A DNA stretch of 64,000 nt from contig CP136896.1 in the NCBI GenBank assembly GCA_034359265.1, positions 7,905,501-7,969,500 on the forward strand. The letters run 5' to 3'. The DNA is from Canna indica. Its lineage: Eukaryota; Streptophyta; Magnoliopsida; Zingiberales; Cannaceae. Below are positions 55,001 through 61,077 of the stretch, piece after piece (position 1 is the first letter of the stretch; each line of letters opens with the position of its first letter). Below the pieces are notes generated by a model that was not told where the DNA came from, ran no database searches, and worked only from the letters and a program-made list of their open reading frames with translations. A program made the position numbers and the translations under genes.

Positions 55001-55730
55001 TATTTTCTGCAATTTGACATCAATATATGCTATCTTTTACATTAAGATTGTATGATATTTGGACATTAATATCACTCATTGAGGCAAGAATATGCAAATA
55101 AATGGCTAAAGATGTCAATGCTAAAAATAAAAATGAACAAAACTATTGAAGGCATTTGTTCCATGTAAATTAGGTTCTAGTATACAAATTGAAATGTGAC
55201 ACACCAATGGATCTATGAAGCATCAACAAACTACATCTTTAGTTTGTTTTTGTAAATTATGAGTTCCCATGTGAACTAAATTTTCTTTTGCCAACTATAT
55301 ATGCACCAATTAGCTAGAATGTTGATTGTGGAGCTCAGAGATTTTCATGATGTTTTCACTACTTTGAGTTGTATACTTGTTTTCTGTGAAGGCTACATAT
55401 GCATAAATCATGATGCTATATTTATACCTAACTTTATGGAACCCCATTCATTTTTATTCAAATCAACTTATTTATTGAGTGTTTTACAGGTATCAACGGA
55501 AGCAACACCTAATAGATGTAACTGAGATATTTAATCAACTCAGCAGAGAAAAGACAAGGCGCATTTTTAAGCTCGTCAATCTCATTATCCTTCTCTTCTT
55601 GTCTTTGTTTTGGTAAATGTCATGCATTATTTCCATATTTAATATTGAGTGGAACAAGTTCTAATTATTGTGTTCTTTTTCATGAAAAAAATGTAGGATG
55701 ATTTGGAGCATATTGGAAGATGATGAATAA
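36988..55730 (+). CDS. Cornichon homolog (CNIH family), four exons, 134 aa
   Basis: Exons: 36988-37053, 39608-39789, 55490-55612, 55697-55730 (405 nt including TAA). All introns have GT...AG borders and phases join without error. The family signature LADLEFDYINPYD is at residues 25-37, followed by SRIN, PEFALQG and, after a second hydrophobic segment (about 52-74), YQRKQHLIDVTEIFNQL. A third hydrophobic segment (about 108-125) precedes the acidic tail LEDDE. Three membrane segments and about 134 residues fit the family. Cornichons are ER cargo receptors that load membrane proteins into COPII vesicles. In rice, CNIH1 is reported to handle an HKT sodium transporter. The GC-rich 5' flank 36870-36987 is probably 5' UTR. 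Intron 2 is 15.7 kb because an endogenous pararetrovirus lies in it. The protein frame itself is undamaged; whether full-length splicing still works is unknown. Confidence 0.95.
37054..39607 (+). other. Cornichon intron 1
   Basis: 2.55 kb, GTAATT...TTTGGCAG. AT-rich, no nested gene recognised; short open frames within it are not supported. Confidence 0.85.
39608..39789 (+). CDS. Cornichon exon 2
   Basis: 182 nt encoding the conserved LEFDYINPYD block and the second membrane segment, ending two bases into a Leu codon before donor GTAAGT. Confidence 0.95.
40238..40404 (-). pseudogene. Viral coat-protein region fragment (reversed)
   Basis: About 167 bp, the reverse complement of about 49949-50118 in the large forward copy (end of the coat domain, just before the zinc knuckle). 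It forms the left edge of the viral insertion. Confidence 0.92.
40413..40814 (+). pseudogene. Viral ORF1 copy lacking its start codon
   Basis: Identical over its length to the ORF1 copy at 41515-41922 but begins at the fourth codon (D-W-N-T-T). The filler CCAGGACA at the junction joins it to reversed coat sequence. A chimeric open frame runs in from ATG 40341, but its first about 25 codons are antisense coat sequence and have no coding meaning. Confidence 0.9.
40811..41298 (+). pseudogene. Viral ORF2 (polyprotein) N-terminal fragment, truncated
   Basis: Overlaps ORF1 by ATGA. It carries the first about 162 residues of the polyprotein (basic N-terminus and start of the movement domain), then breaks at a TACT microhomology into the primer-binding site. 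The open frame runs on to 41404 through leader sequence. Confidence 0.9.
41300..41311 (+). promoter_or_regulatory. Viral tRNA-Met primer-binding site
   Basis: TGGTATCAGAGC, the complement of the initiator tRNA-Met 3' end used by caulimovirids to start minus-strand synthesis and the conventional genome origin. Reversed copies are at 44516-44527 and 45624-45635; an eight-base remnant is at 54786-54793. Confidence 0.95.
41312..41514 (+). promoter_or_regulatory. Viral leader between primer site and ORF1
   Basis: About 200 nt. Contains donor-like AAGGTACTT (about 41331) and AAGGTGAAG (about 41471). If transcription starts about 30 nt after the TATA box in the intergenic region, the complete RNA leader would be about 400 nt. 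Reversed copies are at 44313-44515 and 45421-45623. Confidence 0.6.
41515..41922 (+). CDS. Viral ORF1 protein, 135 aa, coiled-coil (virion-associated-protein-like)
   Basis: Intact frame directly after the leader. Residues about 35-100 are Leu/Ile/Lys/Glu-rich heptad-like sequence (IKQINTLIQLTCKIREQVED, then LAKEVKILKTAKGL), followed by a short basic, Pro-containing stretch (ERKTPKPPGK) and a charged tail. This layout resembles the small coiled-coil virion-associated protein of badnaviruses and tungroviruses, which bridges virion and movement or aphid factors in the family. The stop TGA overlaps the ORF2 ATG (ATGA), as expected for leaky scanning or reinitiation on a polycistronic RNA. Assignment is by size, position and coiled coil, not by a recognised signature. 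Confidence 0.8.
   Translation: MSDWNTTAASTIYLEALKATEPLGSPAEGFVKPASITSKQSETIIKQINTLIQLTCKIREQVEDLAKEVKILKTAKGLEKDSKSITDSIDSLAKDLQKLKISESSERKTPKPPGKIYVFRDPKEIFEEEKAKLKQ
41919..42681 (+). pseudogene. Viral ORF2 N-terminus and partial movement domain, truncated
   Basis: The only forward copy with the intact polyprotein start and movement-domain N-half in one piece (about 254 viral residues). It breaks after the codons for VADH. A 25-nt filler built from local words (TCTTATCAACATGTTGCCCA) follows, then RT sequence. The frame ends at 42710. Confidence 0.9.
42707..43142 (+). pseudogene. Viral reverse transcriptase fragment
   Basis: About 145 codons of the RT domain, including FSKFDLKSGFHQVAMD, MPFGLKNAPAIFQRKMD and the active site YIDDILVFS, corresponding to 51943-52380 of the large copy. 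One substitution (A at 42807 region versus G in the large copy). It runs through into reversed movement-domain DNA at a two-base (GC) microhomology. Confidence 0.92.
43143..43908 (-). pseudogene. Viral ORF2 N-terminus and partial movement domain (reversed copy)
   Basis: Reverse complement of 41919-42681, with one amino-acid-changing difference seen (a Glu codon reads Lys near 43569). Starts at ATG 43908. The open frame continues into antisense RT to 43048. Confidence 0.92.
43905..44312 (-). CDS. Viral ORF1 protein, reversed copy
   Basis: 135-aa frame identical in translation to 41515-41922 and in the same relation to leader and ORF2 (ATGA overlap). Part of the right arm of the giant inverted repeat. 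Confidence 0.85.
   Translation of the reverse strand: MSDWNTTAASTIYLEALKATEPLGSPAEGFVKPASITSKQSETIIKQINTLIQLTCKIREQVEDLAKEVKILKTAKGLEKDSKSITDSIDSLAKDLQKLKISESSERKTPKPPGKIYVFRDPKEIFEEEKAKLKQ
44529..45016 (-). pseudogene. Viral ORF2 N-terminal fragment (reversed, second copy)
   Basis: Mirror image of 40811-41298, including the identical illegitimate junction to the primer site (AGTA microhomology at 44529-44532). A junction shared by both arms means the array was copied or inverted as a unit after that join had formed. Confidence 0.92.
45013..45420 (-). CDS. Viral ORF1 protein, reversed copy next to the promoter
   Basis: Intact 135-aa frame. Unlike the other copies it has the full native upstream arrangement on the minus strand: TATA box (45838-45846), primer site (45624-45635), leader, ORF1. 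It is therefore the ORF1 copy best placed to be expressed. Confidence 0.87.
   Translation of the reverse strand: MSDWNTTAASTIYLEALKATEPLGSPAEGFVKPASITSKQSETIIKQINTLIQLTCKIREQVEDLAKEVKILKTAKGLEKDSKSITDSIDSLAKDLQKLKISESSERKTPKPPGKIYVFRDPKEIFEEEKAKLKQ
45636..46014 (-). promoter_or_regulatory. Viral intergenic region and promoter, leftward
   Basis: Reverse complement of the 54386-54785 region. The TATA box (CCTTATATA on the + strand, 45838-45846) lies in a GGCCTATATAAGGCC palindrome-like context. It would drive transcription leftwards across ORF1 and onward through both arms of the inverted repeat. Small indels separate it from the rightward copy. Confidence 0.75.
46015..46494 (-). CDS. Viral ORF3, 159 aa, unknown function (reversed copy)
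   Basis: Same translation as 53906-54385. It lies between the polyprotein end and the promoter in the reversed block; see the forward copy for description. Confidence 0.75.
   Translation of the reverse strand: MILDELKKLADANRSTYATAKRAMMTAQHWAVLGGTTPDLMKLEKLTGKLMFRVPDSMDQQDKWAYKIYKLHQNQTQKTLTELEHLLAMAYLQKARLEQDAPDDNYTLDFLPSVIHHIKNLELCHKLITSSKQSNTYCNVRFSEDVTRPMPRPNPRQDP
46606..48080 (-). pseudogene. Viral polyprotein C-terminal part: RT end, RNase H and tail (reversed)
   Basis: 490 codons identical to the end of the large forward polyprotein, starting within RT (MLEICRKWGLILSPTKMK) and covering the RT thumb, RNase H (LETDGCMEGWGG and ILADALSRL) and the acidic tail. It is cut at 48080 and joined head to head with forward movement-domain DNA at a one-base overlap. 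Confidence 0.92.
48080..53794 (+). CDS. Viral ORF2 polyprotein lacking its first about 89 residues
   Basis: 1904 uninterrupted codons. Residues counted from the junction: movement domain about 1-200; acidic linker about 240-400; coat domain about 460-690; CKCFICGEEGHFAREC (CXCX2CX4HX4C) at 706-721; a CX2CX11CX2CX4CX2C cluster at 844-870, a badnavirus-type hallmark; a coiled coil at about 890-1000; aspartic protease ILDTGATVCCID at about 1045-1056; reverse transcriptase about 1270-1440 with YIDD at 1394-1397; RNase H about 1540-1665 with LETDG and DALSR; and a long Glu-rich tail. Expected roles are cell-to-cell movement, encapsidation, processing and replication. The open frame extends upstream to 47975, but those codons are antisense RT. 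With no native start or leader here, expression as a virus protein is unlikely. Confidence 0.95.
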   Translation, partial: YQAGWNERNHRVYQHYSDERILVTEGAQLELPFITDNSYEVLVQNGLQHLHLGMIMVRLHTLHRRSAGVNALVLLRDTRWSDDRSVISSMEIDLTAGTQLAYTAPDMTISIHDFHEHIQLVIQTHGYQGWQGGESNLLLSRSLLGRLSNTSHTNFRYNVQHVADHLASRGIRAIPGQIRSTESLQGQQWIIRPAQITVTRNPQSSSIKTRTDGALAVQFTDYAAQPDQAEDDLDRPAEEFAGMVFDNIDLDWSSEYDEEEHAEMNHQFLTLSEESLPPRWDTSEDDPFAPTEIRWNLIFSDGEEEEAASAPIFHQQDYEAYAQSEADQHVDSDNESTEEEDFETKFSKLNPYYYSDNELAFAAELEYPVFRNLKEAVVTPVKPVKTESAFVSGDASSSVTQIPREPIMGPAQYPPSSAIPRPFESKETISSKIGRLRGGYAKANSEKYTLPSAQANTGAMLVLPETFTAYSDVLSRWESITLNLLNERTWNDNKAKVFFVENLLGENEKKMWIQWRMAYPREYEEIVSIADDPQNILSQVRRMVLLVDPTTGSTDEQDRAYDDLERLVCTNINNLFEFLNDYKILAAKSGRMYISPELSEKIFRKLPPMISKEIEDAFKRRHPGNTIGVVPRLHFIAQYMEDQCKKAAFQRSLKDFSICSKIPIPGYYQKSQKKYSLRKAQNYKGKPHDTHLRIFRRKHSDRMRKCKCFICGEEGHFARECRKKQGNIARAAIIENLDLSADWDVLSVDLNEPDSEAICSFSEGENGSAHTLTLEQAELPYETAFVVFHQENIFVLTSTNTADYTWETAENNWRTKVTLPEQMTTCVHRWEDNSPEITFGCERCTCCKELTNPRMRAHCRSCLLTVCPMCSRFTIGRQLQILKLDFPPYQEKDLLIRELLEYANHLATEVSYLKEENAALKAENINLKAEIVQLQALQIEDLEEEFHNLSIEEENKQRKGKGKMLESLIEEAEEHIQLQQKLKRGIQIHEVTNKLSTEETDLPQEYVSIADKVNQPQGRRVLNRLYNMTITMEIPQCKTFKVQAILDTGATVCCIDQDSVPQEALEPSAYPILINGVNSQQMANKRVKGGYMIIEENKFPIPFTYAFPMSKKDGIQMLVGCNFIRSMKGGLRIEDQAITFYKKLTTITTKAEAEVLSATTTEDITLTQEEHLEVLSATSTYEFPESEKFQTMFQPLLQQLKQQGYIGDDPLAHWSKNQVKCKLEIINPDLTIQDKPLKHVTPAMKEQFDVHIQSLLRLGVIRPSTSRHRTMAMIVNSGTSVDPITKKEVKGKERMVFNYRTLNDNTYKDQYGLPGINTILKRIGNSRIFSKFDLKSGFHQVAMDLDSIPWTAFIVPGGLYEWLVMPFGLKNAPAIFQRKMDQCFQGTEKFIAVYIDDILVFSQTEEEHAKHLRQMLEICRKWGLILSPTKMKIATAEIEFLGVIIGKNKVRLQPHIIKKIATFDEKNLMTKTGLRTWLGILNYARSYIPNMGTLLGPLYSKTGLHGDKRLKPSDRDLITKVKNLVQNLPDLDLPPPDAYIVLETDGCMEGWGGVCKWKPKKHDKRQMERVCAYASGKFSLVKSTIDAEIHACMETLSALKIHYLDKQEITLRTDCQAIISFHNKSSQNKPSRVRWLNFVDYITGTGITVHFEHIDGKLNILADALSRLTSKLVLLEELPAHMTEYMRKLEGAIKETEGAPRPVLMELKATIDSISTLFIQEEVVKTLTDWDDEQEEINEDNEEAISLLMEEMVRRPGHYDYYPEARRFLSVQDWEEYMFDLEQRKIAFEEKEQLRQTEQLRKMQETFENSHLLSDKPESSTRLKTKDTRQILAEERLFKMSMNQLSDETRHFFLNFSEHRTPPYWQPEPEELRWIPTDPPDSETIDERDSDTLRKGKFPARDDA
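53795..53905 (+). promoter_or_regulatory. Spacer with splice-acceptor-like sequence before ORF3
   Basis: 111 nt between polyprotein stop and ORF3. It ends TTTGCTAATGACTGCAG directly against the ORF3 ATG: a branch-point-like CTAAT and a CAG acceptor. In-frame stops precede the ATG. This would suit expression from a spliced RNA, as known for ORF4 of rice tungro bacilliform virus. Confidence 0.5.
53906..54385 (+). CDS. Viral ORF3, 159 aa, unknown function
   Basis: Intact frame between the polyprotein and the promoter region; present twice in the integrant without change, so it was under constraint when the virus was captured. Predicted largely helical (DELKKLADANRSTYATAKRA; QKTLTELEHLLAMAYLQKAR), with a Pro/Arg-rich C-terminus and no Cys cluster, membrane segment or enzyme motif. 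By position it matches ORF4 of tungroviruses, which is much larger. By size and helicity it is nearer the first small ORF of badnaviruses. I cannot assign it to a family. Confidence 0.75.
   Translation: MILDELKKLADANRSTYATAKRAMMTAQHWAVLGGTTPDLMKLEKLTGKLMFRVPDSMDQQDKWAYKIYKLHQNQTQKTLTELEHLLAMAYLQKARLEQDAPDDNYTLDFLPSVIHHIKNLELCHKLITSSKQSNTYCNVRFSEDVTRPMPRPNPRQDP
54386..54793 (+). promoter_or_regulatory. Viral intergenic region and promoter, rightward
   Basis: TATA box TATATAA at 54554-54560 in GGCCTATATAAGGCC, followed by a pyrimidine-rich stretch (CAATCTCTACTTCTCTACTT) likely near the transcript start. A 15-bp repeat GCAGCTATTCTACTT occurs twice at 54755-54785 where the reversed copy has one. 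The region ends within the primer site (TGGTATCA), which is the right edge of the insertion. It points at cornichon exon 3, about 0.9 kb away. Confidence 0.75.
54794..55489 (+). other. Native 3' part of cornichon intron 2
   Basis: AT-rich intron sequence ending in TTTTACAG. No gene or repeat recognised. Confidence 0.8.
55490..55612 (+). CDS. Cornichon exon 3
   Basis: 123 nt encoding YQRKQHLIDVTEIFNQL and the third membrane segment. It completes a Leu codon from exon 2 and ends within a Trp codon before donor GTAAAT. Confidence 0.95.
55697..55730 (+). CDS. Cornichon exon 4
   Basis: 34 nt after acceptor ATGTAG: completes Trp, then MIWSILEDDE and TAA. The acidic C-terminus agrees with plant family members. 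Confidence 0.93.
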
Positions 55731-57330
55731 GCTCTTTTGCTTCCATCATTATTTTACCCGCAGGTATTTACTATTAGGTATCTCTTCGCCTTCCACAGAT
55801 TCTACATATTGACATTAAGGAAGCTTGTTTTTTGTTGTTGGAGGTCCCTCGATAAGCTAGCTTGTTATAGAAGAAATTTATTTATCTTCGATAAGGTCCT
55901 GACCAGAACAACAAGCAATGAATCATTTTGTGACCTCCAATCTAGTGAAGTTACTGTGCTATTTTTTTTACATGTAAACAAATTTCATAGTATGTTAGAA
56001 ATTCATGCTAAATGGTGGGTGCAGTGATTCGCCACCAGACTAAGTAACCTTTTCAAACTCGGACTCGACGATTCTTGTAACCTTTAGGTGATCTATTAAC
56101 TGTTTTGGTATGAAAAACATTGTGTTTGCAGAATAGATTTTATGATGAGTGATGTGGAGCTTGAAAGTTTCAGCTGTTTGCTTTTGTCTTCACATCTTGC
56201 AATTTCTAGTTACTATCATGACTTCCAATGTAATTTGTTGTAGAGCACTACTCATTGAGGCATTTGGTATGAGGCAATCTATCCAGATTGCTGACAATCT
56301 TGTCTTTAAATTACTTGGATCCCACACATTACCTTGTTTGATATTCTCACTTATATAATATGATTAATTATAATATTATAATATATTTGTGAAAAGGGTA
56401 TTTTCGAAAATTATATCTCATTACTTGGTAATGTATTTGTTATACCAAATATATCTATGTGAATTCTAGCAATCTAATCATAACATTACTTGTGCATACC
56501 AAATACTATATTATACATTATCGGCAATCTTTTTAGTGACAATTTATCTGAAAGATAATCTAGATTGCTTGATAATCTGAAAAGTAATGCACCAAATGCC
56601 ACTTTACGGCAATGTGAATTGCTTTTGAATATTATTCTGTTGGCTTTGGTTGTTAGATTGGAAACTTTCTTTCTCTCGCCAAAAGAACTTGATGTCAAGT
56701 CACTTTTGAAGGCTTATTTTGATAATTTAGGCCTCCTTTAAGGGAAATAAATCATCTTCCTTTGTAGATGTTCTGAGCAGATTGAATGAAAAGCTTCTAT
56801 GTGCGTCGTTCCGAGTTCTCAGCTAAATTTTCTCGCATCTTATTTGATCCAATATAGAAAATAAAACTAATTAAAAATTTGACTTGAAGTTAATTTGAAA
56901 AAGATTTGACCGGATTTGAAGATAATTAAAAAATTAAAAATTAAAAATTAATTTAAAAACTTAATTTGACCTAAGCTAATTTGAAAAACTCAATTTGAAC
57001 TTGAAATTGATTAACAATTTTTGATTTAACTGGACCTAAGCCAAATCTTATTTATCAAGATTTCAGGAAATTAGGCTAGTTTAAATTTTCATTCTAAACC
57101 TGAAATCAAAAATTTCAACATGAAGACTACGACAAGCAAGTGAAGAGTGATAGGGAAGACAACGATTTGATTAACCTTATTTTTTGTGGTTAACTAAAAG
57201 TGGTCGAAGTCGTTCTATTTTAAAAATTGATATTCGAAACCTCATAGCACGGGTCGGACTTTGGGCAGCCCAAAACCTCATAGCACGGGTCGGACTTTAA
57301 ATACAACGCAGCAGCGCTTTCGCGAACCAA
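55731..57330. other. Cornichon 3' flank and upstream region of the PPR gene
   Basis: Holds the presumed cornichon 3' UTR, a MITE-like element (56259-56600) and, just before the PPR gene, a 36-bp tandem duplication (CCTCATAGCACGGGTCGGAC at 57239 and 57275). No coding gene recognised. Confidence 0.6.
56259..56600. mobile_element. MITE-like element, about 340 bp
   Basis: Inverted ends GGCATTTGGT / ACCAAATGCC, with subterminal TCCAGATTGCTGACAATC / GATAATCTAGATTGCTTG also in inverted relation. No convincing target duplication, so the superfamily is undetermined. Confidence 0.65.
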
Positions 57331-59127
57331 ATGCTGATGCGACGCAGCCAAATGCGACGATGCCTGCGACCCGGTTTCCCACTCTGGTCTCGCCGTTCGT
57401 CCTTCATTCGTAGACCTTTTCTCCTTTGGTTTTGCACATCGAACTCTTCGTCGCCCGACCACCAAGACGAAGCCGAGCGCCGCTACGCGCATCTCCTCCA
57501 GCGATGCGCCCAAACCTTCGACCTCCGCCTTGGCGCCGCCGTCCACTCCGACCTCCTCAAGCGCCGCCTCCTGCCCTCCTCCCTGTTCCTCCAGAACCAC
57601 CTCCTCAACATGTACTTCAAGTGCTCCCACGACCCCTCCCTTCCTCTCCACCTGTTCGACCAAATGCCCCGAAGAAATGTCGTTACCTGGTCCGCCGCCA
57701 TCGCCGGCCTCGTCCAGCGCGGCCATCCCCAACGAGCCCTCGCCCTCTTCTACGATATGCATCGCGACGGCTCCAAGCCCAACGAGTTCACCCTCGTGAG
57801 CGCGCTCAACGCTAGCTCGTTCGCTGATGATTGTGCTCAAGCTCGACAAATTTATGGTCAGGTCATTCGTCTCGGTTTCGAGTGTAATGTGTTCTTGATG
57901 AACGCTTTCCTCATGTCCTTGATCAACGCTGGGAGGATGGAGGAAGCGGCAGAAGTGTTTGAGAAGTGTGGAGACAAGAATGTGGTCTCGTGGAACTCGA
58001 TGCTTGCGGGCTATTTGCAGTTCTCGCACTCGGAGGTGTGGAGCTTTTGGTGTCGGATGAATCGAGCAGGAGTCGAGCCGGATGAGTTCTCCTTCTGTAG
58101 CGTGCTCTCAGGGTTGGCAAAGACATTGAGCTTAAGAAGTGGCGTGCAGGTTCACGGGCAACTAATTAGACATGGCCATGGAGAGGATGTCTGCGTTGGG
58201 AATTCACTAGTGGAAATGTACTCCAAGAACAAAGATTTGGCTAGTAGTCTCAGGGCCTTTGATGAGATGCCATGGCACGATGTGGTTTCGTGGACACAGA
58301 TGGCTGCTGGTTCCTTGTACTGCGGTGAGCCAGCAAAAGCACTCAGAATTGTGGATCAGATGAGGACGGCCGGCATCAGACCAAACAAATTCACGCTTGC
58401 AACACTGTTCAATGCTTGTTCCAGTTTGACTTCTTTGGAAGAAGGGGAAAAAGCTCATGGCTTTAGAATTAAGCTGGGGAACAATGTGGATGAGTGTGTT
58501 GATAATGCACTCATTGATATGTATGCTAAGTGTGGTTCCATGAGCAATGCATTGCAGGTGTTTCAATCAATGAAAGAGCAATCAGTTATCTCATGGACTA
58601 CAGTGATTATGGGATTTGCTCAAAATGGAGTTGCTCGAGAAGCAGTGGAAGCTTTTGATGAGATGGTATCAAACAATGTGAAGCCAAATTATATCACACT
58701 AATCTGTGTTCTATATGCATGTGGTCAAGGAGGATTAGTGGATGAAGGGAGAAGATACTTCAACTCGATGGTGCATGATCATGGCATTGTCCCTGGAGAG
58801 GATCACTATGCCTGCATGGTAGATCTCCTTGGAAAGGCAGGGTTCATTGCGGAGGCTGAAGATTTAATAAAAAGTATGCCTTTCCAACCTGGTTTGCTTG
58901 TTTGGCAGACATTACTAGGTGCTTGTCAGCTTCACGATGATGTCGAGACAGGCAAGAGAGCAGCAGAGCATGCACTTGCTTTGGAAAAGAAAGATCCTTC
59001 GACTTATGTTTTGCTATCTAATATGTTTGCTAATGCAAGAAACTGGGATGCGGCGCGAAGGATTCGAGAAATAATGGAAGAAAGAGAGGTCAGGAAAATG
59101 CCTGGGTCTAGTTGGATCACACCATAA
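57331..59127 (+). CDS. Pentatricopeptide repeat protein, PLS class with E-type end, 598 aa
   Basis: Single-exon gene. The N-terminus MLMRRSQMRRCLRPGFPLWS is Arg/Ser-rich and nearly free of acidic residues, fitting a mitochondrial or plastid transit peptide. From about residue 45 it is tandem PPR/L/S motifs, e.g. NVVTWSAAIAGLVQRGHPQR, NALIDMYAKCGSMSNALQVF and SVISWTTVIMGFAQNGVARE. It closes with an E-type tail ending VRKMPGSSWI and lacks a DYW domain. PLS-class proteins bind organelle RNA sequence-specifically, most often for C-to-U editing, recruiting a DYW deaminase in trans when they lack one. The first third is markedly GC-rich, as in many monocot genes. An ATG two codons further upstream is not available; a downstream Met at codon 8 is possible. 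The RNA target cannot be told from the sequence. Confidence 0.93.
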   Translation: MLMRRSQMRRCLRPGFPLWSRRSSFIRRPFLLWFCTSNSSSPDHQDEAERRYAHLLQRCAQTFDLRLGAAVHSDLLKRRLLPSSLFLQNHLLNMYFKCSHDPSLPLHLFDQMPRRNVVTWSAAIAGLVQRGHPQRALALFYDMHRDGSKPNEFTLVSALNASSFADDCAQARQIYGQVIRLGFECNVFLMNAFLMSLINAGRMEEAAEVFEKCGDKNVVSWNSMLAGYLQFSHSEVWSFWCRMNRAGVEPDEFSFCSVLSGLAKTLSLRSGVQVHGQLIRHGHGEDVCVGNSLVEMYSKNKDLASSLRAFDEMPWHDVVSWTQMAAGSLYCGEPAKALRIVDQMRTAGIRPNKFTLATLFNACSSLTSLEEGEKAHGFRIKLGNNVDECVDNALIDMYAKCGSMSNALQVFQSMKEQSVISWTTVIMGFAQNGVAREAVEAFDEMVSNNVKPNYITLICVLYACGQGGLVDEGRRYFNSMVHDHGIVPGEDHYACMVDLLGKAGFIAEAEDLIKSMPFQPGLLVWQTLLGACQLHDDVETGKRAAEHALALEKKDPSTYVLLSNMFANARNWDAARRIREIMEEREVRKMPGSSWITP

Positions 59128-60262
59128 GAGGATTGCTGTTGTCTTGTACTTATGATGCATTGAGCTTCTTAGCAATGCTGGTGGCTTCCTGCTATGAACT
59201 AAGAAGAATTCATTGTTCTTTGGGGGGGTTTGAAGTTGGAAGTTTAGGCTTCACTAGTAATTTAATCAAGGGAGATCTTAGTAGCATGACTCTTTGTTCT
59301 ATGGAATTACTTTAGTTTCAGGATTAAGCTGGATTGTCAAGGCCAAATAACAGGGATTAGAAAAGCTGGATTTGCACATTCCAACATATATTTAGGCTAT
59401 TGATTAAATGCCGAATTTTAAGTATTTTTCCTTGTTTAATTCGTACTGTGATGTTTTAGAAAGTGCAAACGCATATAGAGGGAGAAGATAAATTTTTTCT
59501 TTAATAATTTAGTATTATATTTAAGCTAATTGTTTGGACTTGTGATCCTTGTAATCTAATGATGCATGATTATTAAGAAGAAGGGAATTTCTTTCCTTCC
59601 TATAGCTAGAATTTTCATTTAAGTTTCTGAGGTCTAACTTTTATCAGCTATACTGATGTGTATTTTACTTGAAACCTTGAGGTAATGTGTGAATGTGATG
59701 GCTAAGCTGAACTTGTATGTAATCATTTCAGTTTCTTCATGCTTACCTTGTTGTTACGGGGTGTTGCCTTTGAATTATAGTCTTTTTTGCTTCAAGCCCC
59801 AATAAATAAAATTCATCCAATCTCTAGTAGGTGGTTAGACATCCGGGCATATTGCCAATAGATCATGGGTTTGATCCTGATTGTAGTGCTTTATGTGTCC
59901 ATAAAGATAAATACAATTATATTGATAATTATATTTCATAATATTACAGAGTATTTTATCATAATCATAAAAAATTTATAGTTAACTACCAAAAATCATA
60001 AATATTTTTGAAATATTATCAAAATCATATTTTTTTTCTGTAAATTTCGAAAGTATCCCTTTAATTTTGAGTTTCTATAATTAAAAACTTTGAACCAAAG
60101 TCTCTAGCTCTTCGATAAATAATATTATAGGCTTTTTTATCACAATACATAAATTATCTAGAAATCAAACACGTGAATAATAATTTATTGAATAACAATC
60201 AAACACGTGAATAACAATAAAATAGGAACTTTGATATTTGAAATTTGCCACTTGGTAGTGAT
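59128..60262. other. PPR 3' flank and intergenic DNA
   Basis: AT-rich. Includes the likely 3' UTR of the PPR gene. No other gene or RNA recognised; a weak tRNA-like phrase (GGGTTTGATCC at about 59869) has no cloverleaf. Confidence 0.6.
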
Positions 60263-60476
60263 TAGGGGTGGCAATTTTATCCGCATCCGCTAACTAAAAA
60301 TTGCATCTGCACCGTATTCGATCTATATCCGTAAGTAAAAATAAATATGGATACGTATACGAATTTAGAAAACTTATATTCGCGCAGATACGGTGTGGAT
60401 ACAGATATGACTGTGGATCTGCACCATATCTGCACTGCCTATTCGCGTCTTTGAATTATTATTTTGCCCATATAAG

Positions 60477-60509
<33 letters not shown>

Positions 60510-60769
60510 AACTCTATGGTAATTTCATGTCAAGATGAATTTTGAAGTATATTATATATTTATTTTGAATCAATGAATTGGTCATTTATTGATTTTTTTT
60601 ATTAAATACGGTGTGGATACGGATGCGGTGCGGATATCCGCATTTGAAGCAGTACGGATATGAATATTCATATTCACATCCGTAGCGAATACAGATGTGT
60701 GGATATGGGGTGCGGTGCGGATATGAATAATACAATATATGCATCGTATTTGATCGGTTGCCAGTCCTA
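60263..60769. mobile_element. hAT-type MITE, complete, 507 bp
   Basis: TAGGGGTGGCAA ... TTGCCAGTCCTA with a perfect 8-bp target duplication GTAGTGAT (60255-60262 and 60770-60777). Same family as 16591-17100, including the internal TATAAGTTATTAATATATAT-type stretch, here a longer TA run at 60479-60507. Confidence 0.95.
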
Positions 60770-61077
60770 GTAGTGATGAGTATGGGCTGCACTCAAAATG
60801 GTTATCATGTGTTTTATTCAAATACACTCTAGTAAACCTCCTCCAGTTAAATATATATTTAATTTTTAATGAATATTACTTATTTTATTACAGTTTTTAG
60901 AAATAAAAATCGAGTGACACAATATAATTCAAAAATATTTACTCATACAATTTTGTTAAATAATGATACGGATAAAAAGCCTAAATCTATAAAAAAAGAA
61001 ACCTCATCATCCAAGATATAAGGTATGAAGTTGACCAATAATCTGCTCTCATTCTCTCTCTACTACGTTATAATAAA

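Larger units (their letters stand above)
39790..55489 (+). other. Cornichon intron 2, expanded by a viral insertion
   Basis: GTAAGT...TTTTACAG, 15.7 kb. Native intron sequence is 39790-about 40237 and 54794-55489, so without the insertion it would be about 1.1 kb. The rest is integrated pararetroviral DNA. Confidence 0.92.

Noticed and set aside
57220..58029. 269-aa open frame on the minus strand over the first PPR gene
   Set aside because: Shadow of a GC-rich coding sequence. The plus strand has clear PPR motifs throughout; the minus translation has none.
59840..59890. Second tRNA gene candidate (GGGTTTGATCC)
   Set aside because: A B-box-like word only; acceptor and anticodon stems cannot be formed.
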